A stretch of DNA of 10,344 nucleotides, taken from positions 1 to 10,344 of the forward strand of contig JAISZF010000301.1 of NCBI GenBank assembly GCA_031269415.1, in the 5' to 3' direction. How positions within the stretch are numbered: the stretch's first letter is position 1; each line of letters opens with the position of its first letter. The stretch is from Clostridiales bacterium. GTDB lineage: Bacteria; Bacillota; Clostridia; Lachnospirales; WQUN01. Shown one piece after another: positions 5,272 through 10,344 of this stretch. A model generated the notes under the pieces. It was not told where the DNA came from and searched no databases. It saw nothing but the letters and a program-made list of their open reading frames with translations. The translations under genes were made by a program, and so were the position numbers.

Positions 5272-6486
5272 ATGATTATGCGCGACCAATATATGAAACA
5301 GCTTTTGGCCTACAGGGATAATAAGCTGATCAAAGTTATCACGGGATTGCGGCGCTGCGGAAAGTCTACGCTGTTACAACTGTTCAAAGAGCGTTTGCTG
5401 CGTGACGGCGCGCCCGGCGACCATATCATAGACATGAATTTTGAGCTTATGATTTATGACGACATACGGGACTATCGCGTATTCTATAAGTTGATCCGGG
5501 ACAGGATACCCGCGAACGGCAAATGTTATCTGATGCTGGACGAGATTCAGCAGGTGAAACACTGGGAAAAGGCAGTTAACAGCCTAAATGTGGAAACTGA
5601 TATTGACGTTGACATCTATATCACAGGCTCGAACGCGTATTTGTTATCTTCGGACATATCCACCTTACTTTCAGGGCGGTATGTGGAAATTAAAATGCTT
5701 CCGTTGTCTTTCAAAGAGTTTTTGCGTTTTGGGCACTTGCCTCAGGATTGGAGCGTCGAGGACAAATTCAATCAGTATTTGAAATACGGAAGTCTGCCCG
5801 CGGTTACCACCCTGCCGCGGGATAACAACACGGTCAATCAATTTCTTATAGGCATTTACAATACCGTAATCGTCAAGGATGTGGTGGCGCGAAGCAATAG
5901 CAAGGACGTCGCCTTGCTGGAGAAAATCGTGCGCTATGTTATCGCCAATACAGGCGGCATTATATCATCCAATAAAATCAGCGGGTTCCTGAGCGCGCAA
6001 GAGAGCGGTTCCTCGCTGAAATCGGCCACTGTTTCCTCATATTTGAACACACTGGAAAAGGCGTATATCGTTTACCGCACGGATCGTTACGACATCAAAG
6101 GCAAGGAACAGCTCAAAACCCTGGCGAAATACTATGTGGCGGACACAGGCATTCGCAACGCGCTGATGGGCTATTCGGACAATGACATCGGTCATGTGTT
6201 GGAGACTGTGGTGTATTTTGAATTGCTGCGACGGGGTTATCAGGTGTTCATCGGTAAATGGTACGACAAAGAGGTGGATTTTCTCGCTGTCCGGCAGGAT
6301 ACAAAAAAATACTATCAGGTCACTTGGAGTATGATGGAGGAAAGTGTAAAAGCCCGGGAACTCGCGCCGCTCATCGCGATCAACGACAATTATGATAAGT
6401 CGATTCTCTCAATGGATAAAACCTATGTAACCGACCATGAGGGGATACGGTTTCAGAATATTGTTGATTTTCTGATGGAGGAGTGA
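5272..6486 (+). CDS. AAA_14/DUF4143-type ATPase
   Basis: This is a P-loop ATPase of the AAA_14 plus DUF4143 architecture, common in bacteria and archaea and often present in many copies per genome; its cellular job is not established. The protein is 404 aa, within the usual 380-450 range. Walker A is GLRRCGKST (25-33), Walker B LMLDE (87-91), and the sensor-like region ITGSNAYLLS (117-126) precedes a conserved LSGRY (133-137), whose Arg may act as finger. A winged-helix-like middle (about 210-300) includes YLNTLEKAYIVYR. The C-terminal part has KEVDFLAV (333-340), as in the PD-(D/E)xK-like fold of DUF4143. The later E-x-K is replaced by YYQVTW, so nuclease activity is doubtful. The start is the ATG at 5272, with GGAGG at 5259-5263 and an 8-nt spacer; an in-frame TTG at 5257 overlaps that site. 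It stands alone, ends at a hairpin, and abuts a broken surface-protein gene. Confidence 0.92.
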   Translation: MIMRDQYMKQLLAYRDNKLIKVITGLRRCGKSTLLQLFKERLLRDGAPGDHIIDMNFELMIYDDIRDYRVFYKLIRDRIPANGKCYLMLDEIQQVKHWEKAVNSLNVETDIDVDIYITGSNAYLLSSDISTLLSGRYVEIKMLPLSFKEFLRFGHLPQDWSVEDKFNQYLKYGSLPAVTTLPRDNNTVNQFLIGIYNTVIVKDVVARSNSKDVALLEKIVRYVIANTGGIISSNKISGFLSAQESGSSLKSATVSSYLNTLEKAYIVYRTDRYDIKGKEQLKTLAKYYVADTGIRNALMGYSDNDIGHVLETVVYFELLRRGYQVFIGKWYDKEVDFLAVRQDTKKYYQVTWSMMEESVKARELAPLIAINDNYDKSILSMDKTYVTDHEGIRFQNIVDFLMEE

Positions 6487-6512
6487 GTTATTTGCTTTAA
6501 TCTCCGCTTATA

Positions 6513-7007
6513 ATGCTCATAATAATTGAAAGCGCCTCGCGCGGGCGCTTTCAATGCATTCTCATTACTATACAATTTTCCTATGCGAACGCCGCGACGG
6601 GTACAGCCCAATATGTTTCCTGCGTTCTGACCAGCGACGACGGGAATGGTACAGGGCCGGTCGCTTATTACGGCAAACTCGCCGACAGCTCGAATCACGC
6701 GAGCGGTACGCTTTCCATACCGATGACCGGTGTGGCGGACGGAATCTACACACTGCAAATATTCAGCGAAAAAGCCAACGACGATAGCTACACCGACTTC
6801 TGCGGCACACCCGTAACGGCGACGCTGGAAGTAAACAGCGGAATTGCCGCGGTGAGCGATTTCAGCGGCGCTACTGTTACCGGCGTAATGGTATCTCCAA
6901 GCGTGATTGAGGTTGAAAGAGGGACGACGCAGCAATTCGGCGCGACCGTCGAAGGAACGAACGAGCAACCCGCCGCAAATCGTAAATTGGAGCGTATTTG
7001 GAAATAG
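6513..7007 (+). CDS. Fragment 1 of the broken surface protein
   Basis: The open frame begins in the terminator hairpin, and its first about 20 residues are not protein-like. From about 6582 (YANAATGTAQYVSCVL) it resembles the extracellular beta-rich segment that precedes Ig-like domains in clostridial SLH proteins, including GTLSIPMTGVADGIYTLQIF. It ends in an Ig-like domain start (VTGVMVSPSVIEV, then GTTQQFGATVEGTN). After residue N150 (codon 6960-6962) the frame is wrong: the last residues up to the TAG at 7005 are out-of-phase sequence. There is no ribosome binding site before the ATG at 6513. It may be automatically annotated as a hypothetical protein; I regard it as part of the pseudogene. 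Confidence 0.55.
   Translation: MLIIIESASRGRFQCILITIQFSYANAATGTAQYVSCVLTSDDGNGTGPVAYYGKLADSSNHASGTLSIPMTGVADGIYTLQIFSEKANDDSYTDFCGTPVTATLEVNSGIAAVSDFSGATVTGVMVSPSVIEVERGTTQQFGATVEGTNEQPAANRKLERIWK
6525..6555 (+). terminator. Hairpin after the ATPase gene, probable terminator
   Basis: A perfect 12-bp stem (6525-6536 with 6544-6555) surrounds the loop TCGCGCG, 38 bp after the ATPase stop. The stem is GC-rich at the loop end, but only a mixed tail (GCATTCTCATT) follows, so intrinsic termination may be weak. Recognisable surface-protein coding begins about 25 bp further on. Confidence 0.55.
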
Positions 7008-7039
7008 CAGCACGAGTATAACAAGCCGAGGCTCTCTCA

Positions 7040-7285
7040 GTGTGGGCGAGGGCGAACCGCGATTATAAGTTTAACAGGTGGTCTTCCTCAGACGGCGACA
7101 CAGTAAAAATAACCCTTGACAGTGATACCGCGCTGAAAAAAGAAGTCGTTGAAGCTATTGCGGGCAGAGATATTATTGTTGAAATAACCGTCGGCAATGT
7201 AACTTGGGTAATAGACGGAAAACATGTGCCAAAAATTTTTATAACCCGACCTCGAATGAGATGGAGTTCAGGAACGCCGCGGTGA
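7040..7285 (+). CDS. Fragment 3 of the broken surface protein
   Basis: This frame carries real coding signal only from about 7064 to 7230: KFNRWSSSDGDTVKITL, then ALKKEVVEAIAGRDIIVEI and VGNVTWVIDGKHVPK. From memory, similar stretches in clostridial SLH proteins precede a longer domain that is absent here. The residues after PK are out of frame with the following SLH piece. It has no start signals of its own and is not an independent gene. Confidence 0.45.
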   Translation: MWARANRDYKFNRWSSSDGDTVKITLDSDTALKKEVVEAIAGRDIIVEITVGNVTWVIDGKHVPKIFITRPRMRWSSGTPR

Positions 7286-7953
7286 TTGACAGCGAAGGCG
7301 TCGCCCTGCTGATATTCAACGGCGCTTCGGAATACGCGATTGTCATTGACGACAAGAGCCACGCGAAAAGTGATAACCCGTTCGCGGACGTAAACCCCGA
7401 CGATTGGTTCTATGACGATGTGTTGTTCGCTTACTCCAACGGCCTGTTGGCAGGCACAAGCGTCAACCCGCCTCTGTTTTCTCCTAATATGAACGCGACA
7501 CGGGGCATGATCGCGACGCTTATCTACCGGATGGAGGGAAGCCCAGACGTTTCCGCCGAGAATCCATTTAGCGATATCGCCGCCGGAGCATGGTACGCCA
7601 ACGCGGTTAAGTGGGCGGCGGCGAACGGGATTGTCGCGGGCATGGGCAATGGCAAATTCGCGCCGGACGCCAACATCACACGGCAGGATTTCGCGCTTAT
7701 AATCGCGCGCTACACCGGGTACAAGGGCGTGACGTTTCCGGAGTCACGGGAATACGCTGCCTTTACGGACGATAAAGAGATTTCAGACTACGCGAGGACA
7801 GCGATTGAAACCCTGTATAAAGCGGGGATTATCAACGGAAGGCCGGGCAATCTCCTTGATCCGAAAGGCAATGCCGCATGCTCCGAACTCGCATCTACCC
7901 TGCGCAGGCTCCTAATCGTCATTAACGGCGGCGAGGTTCCGATTACGGGATAG
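7204..7953 (+). CDS. Fragment 4: C-terminal triple SLH region
   Basis: SLH domains bind secondary cell-wall polymers and hold S-layer or surface enzymes on Gram-positive cells. In this frame true homology starts at about residue 11 (NFYNPTSNEMEF), followed by a short beta segment (ASEYAIVIDD). SLH1 is at residues 59-110 (nt 7378-7533), SLH2 at 120-170 (7561-7713) and SLH3 at 184-236 (7753-7911). The TRAE-like polymer-binding motif reads TRGM in SLH1, TRQD in SLH2 and ACSE in SLH3, so the third repeat is degenerate. No ribosome binding site fits the TTG at 7204 or the ATG at 7261, and no signal peptide exists. If translated, the product would stay in the cytoplasm. The reading frame itself is intact to the TAG at 7951, so decay may be recent. 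Confidence 0.7.
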   Translation: MGNRRKTCAKNFYNPTSNEMEFRNAAVIDSEGVALLIFNGASEYAIVIDDKSHAKSDNPFADVNPDDWFYDDVLFAYSNGLLAGTSVNPPLFSPNMNATRGMIATLIYRMEGSPDVSAENPFSDIAAGAWYANAVKWAAANGIVAGMGNGKFAPDANITRQDFALIIARYTGYKGVTFPESREYAAFTDDKEISDYARTAIETLYKAGIINGRPGNLLDPKGNAACSELASTLRRLLIVINGGEVPITG

Positions 7954-7975
7954 CCGGAAAGGATAGAATGTTCGC

Positions 7976-8008
7976 AAAAAAAATAAGGCCGCTGAAAAGC
8001 GGCCTTAT
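7976..8008 (-). terminator. Rho-independent terminator of the nfeD-floA operon
   Basis: An 11-bp perfect stem (7983-7993 with 7998-8008) is closed by a GAAA loop (TTTC on the minus strand). On the minus strand it is followed by a run of eight T (7983-7976). It begins 3 bp after the floA stop. On the plus strand no T-run follows, so it serves floA. Confidence 0.92.
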
Positions 8009-8011
8009 ACG

Positions 8012-9019
8012 TTAGTTCTGTTTACTATTCTCCCGCGAAGCGTGCGCGTTTACATCAAAGGTCAAGCTTGACAAACCTTCGCGCATCTTCGTGTCAGACT
8101 TTTTATTCTCCAAGTTATAGTAATCCATTACTCCCATGTGACCGCTCCGCAGGGCTTCCGATATCGCGCGCGGAACTTCGGCTTCAGCGGCGACAACATT
8201 CGCGCGCTGTTCCACAACAGCCGCTTTCATTTCCTGCTCCTTCGCTATAGCTATGGCGCGGCGCTCCTCGGCTTTAGCCTGGGCGATCTGCTTATCGGCT
8301 TCGGCCTGCTCTATCTGCAGACTGGCGCCGATATTGCGCCCGATATCCATGTCGGCGATGTCTATGGAGAGTATTTCAAACGCCGTGCCGGAATCCAGAC
8401 CCTTGCTTAACACGGTCTGCGAAATGCGATCTGGGTTTTCGAGAACCTCTTTATGGCTCTGGGAGGAACCGACCGTGGTAACGATGCCCTCGCCGACACG
8501 CGCGATAATAGTTTCCTCACCCGCGCCGCCGATAATGCGCTGCAGATTGGTTCGCACTGTCACGCGGGCTATGACCTTAACCTCTATACCGTTGATGGCG
8601 ACGGCGGAGATCCAAGGCGTCTCAATAACGCGCGGGGTAACGCTCATGCTGACGGCTTCAAATACATTCCTGCCCGCCAGGTCTATGGCGGCCGCTTTCT
8701 CGAATGTCAGCTCCAATTTAGCGCGGTGGGCGGCTATCAGTGAATCCACGACGTTATCCACACGACCGCCCGCGAGCAGATGTGATTCCAGTTGATTTAT
8801 GTTAATATCCAGCCCGGCTTTGCGAACTTTTATCAGCGGACGCACAATACGATCCGGGCGTACGCGTCTGAGCCGCATGCCTATCAGTGAGAATATGCTG
8901 ATATTAACATTTGCCGCCAAAGCGGAGATCCACAGCCCCAGCGGGACAAAGCTGCAAAAGACCGATATGACGATAATAATGAGTATAAAGATAAATATTC
9001 CAGAGTAAATTCCTGGCAC
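8012..9019 (-). CDS. floA: Flotillin-like protein FloA
   Basis: This is a membrane scaffold protein of the SPFH/flotillin type that assembles in functional membrane microdomains of Bacillus and related Firmicutes. Its 335 aa match the usual FloA length of about 330. A hydrophobic hairpin-like N-terminus (about 5-50) anchors it in the membrane from the cytoplasmic side. The SPFH region follows (about 50-220), with LLAGGRVDNVVDSLIAAHRA and the conserved NGIEVKVIARVTVRTNLQRI stretch. Next come Ala/Glu/Lys-rich helices typical of flotillin oligomerisation (about 232-290) and the FloA C-terminal signature GHMGVMDYYNL. The start is GTG at 9019, with GGGAGG at 9032-9027 and a 7-nt spacer that overlaps the nfeD stop codon. 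The gap to nfeD is 12 bp, so the pair is translationally close. The same nfeD-floA order occurs in Bacillus subtilis (yqeZ-floA). Confidence 0.95.
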   Translation of the reverse strand: MPGIYSGIFIFILIIIVISVFCSFVPLGLWISALAANVNISIFSLIGMRLRRVRPDRIVRPLIKVRKAGLDININQLESHLLAGGRVDNVVDSLIAAHRAKLELTFEKAAAIDLAGRNVFEAVSMSVTPRVIETPWISAVAINGIEVKVIARVTVRTNLQRIIGGAGEETIIARVGEGIVTTVGSSQSHKEVLENPDRISQTVLSKGLDSGTAFEILSIDIADMDIGRNIGASLQIEQAEADKQIAQAKAEERRAIAIAKEQEMKAAVVEQRANVVAAEAEVPRAISEALRSGHMGVMDYYNLENKKSDTKMREGLSSLTFDVNAHASRENSKQN

Positions 9020-9031
9020 GAACTCGCCTCC

Positions 9032-9508
9032 CTAATTAGAGTTATCGTCCTTAATTAAACGCGCGACCGGTCTGCTGTTAATCACGTCAACAACTTTGAC
9101 GCGGCTGCGTTCTTTAATATACGAGCCTTCCGAGCTGACCTCAATGATCGCGCCGTTGAAGTCTACAAAGCCAGTGGGTTTAAGCGGGGTTTGCGCAACG
9201 CCTTCCTTGCCCAGCAATTCGTTTGAATTGATATCCGGGCCGCTGAACTGTAATGTGTCCTTTAAAACCAACTCGTTTTGGAAACGGTTTTTGAAATACT
9301 TGTAAGCGAGGCAGCAAAAGGCCGCGAAAAAGATGAATTCCCCAGCGACAAAGAACAGCCCGAACGGCACGCAGAGAATGGTCATTAAGACAGCTCCAAC
9401 AAAAGACGCAATCCCCAAGAAACCGCAGACGCCAAAATCGGGTAAAAATACTTCCACGCTTAACAGCACTATCGCGGCCGTTATTAATAAAACAATCAGA
9501 GTATACAC
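9032..9508 (-). CDS. NfeD-like membrane protein, short form
   Basis: This is a partner protein of flotillins, with membrane helices and a C-terminal OB-fold domain. The 158-aa product has hydrophobic segments at about 2-22, 27-46 and 47-70. The NfeD domain follows (about 94-153), with LLGKEGVAQTPLKPTGFV, then IIEVSSEGSYI and VKVVDV. It lacks the N-terminal ClpP-like protease domain of long NfeD proteins such as B. subtilis YqeZ. I chose the GTG at 9508 because AAGGGGGG (9523-9516) lies 7 nt upstream and the -10 box at 9543-9548 leaves a normal leader. The in-frame ATG at 9529 would be only about 7 nt from the predicted transcript start and would place the binding site inside the gene. It forms an operon with floA. 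The family pairing is established; the biochemical role is not settled. Confidence 0.9.
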   Translation of the reverse strand: MYTLIVLLITAAIVLLSVEVFLPDFGVCGFLGIASFVGAVLMTILCVPFGLFFVAGEFIFFAAFCCLAYKYFKNRFQNELVLKDTLQFSGPDINSNELLGKEGVAQTPLKPTGFVDFNGAIIEVSSEGSYIKERSRVKVVDVINSRPVARLIKDDNSN

Positions 9509-9542
9509 TTGACTTCCCCCCTTCTTCATACACCCTACTTAT

Positions 9543-9570
9543 ATTATATCGGATTTTTGGCGAAAAGCAA
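9543..9570 (-). promoter_or_regulatory. Promoter of the nfeD-floA operon
   Basis: On the minus strand TATAAT (9548-9543) is a perfect -10 box. With a 16-bp spacer the -35 box reads TTGCTT (9570-9565), a 3/6 match. Transcription would start near 9536. I see no clear SigW-type promoter (GAAAC...CGTA), which drives the B. subtilis operon. Confidence 0.6.
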
Positions 9571-9588
9571 CAGTTAAAAAATATGTAT

Positions 9589-10344
9589 TTACATCTGACG
9601 CGACCTTTTGACCTCTATGCCCGGCTTAATACGTTCTTTTACCACAATTTCGATAGTGCCGTCCAGATATTTTACGCGGTATTTTCCGCCGGCTTTGTTG
9701 AACTGCCCGATCAGCCCGAACGGGCTGCCGGAGAGATCGTGTATCACAGCCACAGGTTCGCCGTTTTCCCTGTCCGTTCCCTCAAAGAGTATAAAATGCA
9801 TCCATTTTCCCGACCAGACATAATCCTCCACTATGTCTCTGTTGCGAATAATATTAAAATCCGTTTCATCAGGCCGTTCCCTCAGACCCGCGCTGCCGCT
9901 CAATCCATAGTTTTGATGCAGAAGCACATGTACCACGGGGGCGTCGGAGTTTTCCCATATTATATCCGAACGTTCATATAGGCGTATCCAGTTGGATTGG
10001 TTGGCGGGCTTATTTTCATCCCACAGTTCATTGTAAAAGCCCTTATAATTCTCGGTTATGTTGAGAACATTTTGAAAATTCCCCTCATCCCAGGCGTAAG
10101 CGCGGATGTGCGTTATATCCTCCAGCGTGTTGGCGCTGTGATCCCGTACGACAATCAGGCTTCCGCCCTGTTCGCGCAGCGGCAGGATTTGCAGATCCCT
10201 CATTTCGTCGAAGGTATCCACCATTGCCGTATACAGGTAATTCCCGTTATATTTTTCGTAAAGAGCCACCACGGTTTTACCGTTTCCATCCCGCGCTACT
10301 ATCACCGCGTCTTTTTGCCTGCCCTTTATCCGGCTTAAGATAAC
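9589..10344 (-). CDS. Unrecognised protein, 3' part only
   Basis: The frame is open from the right window edge, so the start is missing; 251 residues are visible. I do not recognise a family. The part seen is hydrophilic, without membrane helices, and rich in Asn, Asp, Glu and aromatic residues. Beta-strand stretches such as AVIVARDGNGKTVVALYEKY and GSLIVVRDH recur, then RAYAWDEGNFQNVLNI, KWMHFILFEGTD, PVAVIHDLSG and a basic end, KYRVKYLDGTIEIVVKERI. The strands and Asp/Gly/Asn turns suggest a beta-rich, perhaps beta-propeller or secreted lipoprotein, fold, but this is a guess; any signal peptide lies outside. A GTG at 10305 is in frame but has no convincing binding site and upstream codons stay open. 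It ends 81 bp before nfeD with no clear terminator, so read-through into nfeD-floA is possible. Confidence 0.75.
   Translation of the reverse strand, partial: VILSRIKGRQKDAVIVARDGNGKTVVALYEKYNGNYLYTAMVDTFDEMRDLQILPLREQGGSLIVVRDHSANTLEDITHIRAYAWDEGNFQNVLNITENYKGFYNELWDENKPANQSNWIRLYERSDIIWENSDAPVVHVLLHQNYGLSGSAGLRERPDETDFNIIRNRDIVEDYVWSGKWMHFILFEGTDRENGEPVAVIHDLSGSPFGLIGQFNKAGGKYRVKYLDGTIEIVVKERIKPGIEVKRSRQM

Larger units (their letters stand above)
6513..7953 (+). pseudogene. Decayed surface protein with Ig-like and SLH domains
   Basis: This is the remnant of a secreted protein that would have been attached to the cell wall by C-terminal SLH repeats. Four pieces in three frames can be joined. 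Piece 1, ending about 6962, runs up to the start of an Ig-like (BIG2-type) domain (VMVSPSVIEVERGTTQQF). Piece 2 continues that domain one base out of phase from 6964 (NPPQIVNWSVFGN) and stops at TAA 7066. Piece 3, from about 7064, reads KFNRWSSSDGDTVKITL and then IIVEITVGNVTWVIDGKHVP. Piece 4, from about 7228 in yet another frame, starts NFYNPTSNEMEF and ends with three SLH repeats. From memory of similar clostridial proteins, segments also seem missing at 7055-7065 and near 7228. There is no signal peptide, no start with a binding site, and the 5' end is lost against the ATPase hairpin. Sequencing error could explain single shifts, not missing segments. Confidence 0.8.

Noticed and set aside
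5233..6555. ATPase region as a transposon or insertion sequence
   Set aside because: I found no terminal inverted repeats, target-site duplication or transposase. Only the truncated neighbour hints at rearrangement.
6453..7013. 186-codon minus-strand frame over the ATPase end and the surface-protein remnant
   Set aside because: It crosses the ATPase terminator and is rich in Arg and Gly as expected of antisense noise; the plus strand carries clear domain sequence.
6955..7070. Programmed ribosomal frameshifting in the surface-protein gene
   Set aside because: No slippery heptamer with a downstream structure is evident, at least three separate shifts would be needed, and domain segments seem missing at the joins. 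Decay is simpler.
8253..8795. 180-codon open frame antisense to floA
   Set aside because: It is the mirror of the Ala/Glu-rich floA coding sequence, with low-complexity Ser/Thr/Arg composition and no start signals.
1..10344. tRNA, rRNA, riboswitch, CRISPR or phage genes
   Set aside because: I saw no cloverleaf with T-loop motif, no spaced repeat array, no T-box or S-box leader sequence and no phage or restriction genes by inspection of both strands. A covariance-model scan could still find a weak RNA.

Overview
The window reads as chromosomal DNA of an anaerobic, low-to-mid GC Firmicute, most likely a member of the Clostridia. The grounds are strong AGGAGG-like ribosome binding sites, frequent GTG and TTG starts, textbook TTGACA/TATAAT promoters in AT-rich gaps, a FloA/NfeD pair, an S-layer-homology (SLH) surface protein and an Fe-S aldo/keto reductase. 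No species can be assigned from the sequence alone.

Left part (1-3857). A single-gene unit on the plus strand (227-718) encodes an unrecognised membrane-anchored basic protein with its own promoter. It meets cysK (cysteine synthase, minus strand) tail to tail at a long hairpin. Upstream of cysK on the same strand lie an MscS-type mechanosensitive channel and an aldo/keto reductase with a C-terminal cysteine-rich Fe-S-type region. These two are 15 bp apart and form an operon that may read through into cysK, although cysK has its own perfect-consensus promoter.

Middle part (3858-6555). Divergent from the reductase is a PatB/MalY-type C-S lyase, so a cysteine-making and a probable cysteine/cystathionine-cleaving enzyme lie within about 2.2 kb of each other. 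The divergent promoter region carries tandem copies of GGATATGTYAAT, a candidate operator. A possible 27-codon ORF, a strong terminator and a promoter that uses the terminator T-tract separate patB from an AAA_14/DUF4143-type ATPase.

Right part (6513-10344). Directly behind the ATPase hairpin is a decayed surface-protein gene. It lacks its 5' end and has at least three reading-frame breaks, but still shows an Ig-like (BIG2-type) segment and three C-terminal SLH repeats. A good minus-strand terminator follows, then floA and a short-form nfeD as a membrane-microdomain operon with its own promoter. At the window edge is the 3' part of an unrecognised gene on the same strand.

There are no tRNAs, rRNAs, CRISPR arrays, intact transposases or phage genes. 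I do not see a clearly new multi-gene system. The most unusual items are the broken SLH gene abutting the ATPase, the repeat-rich divergent promoter, and the unusual cysteine pattern of the aldo/keto reductase.
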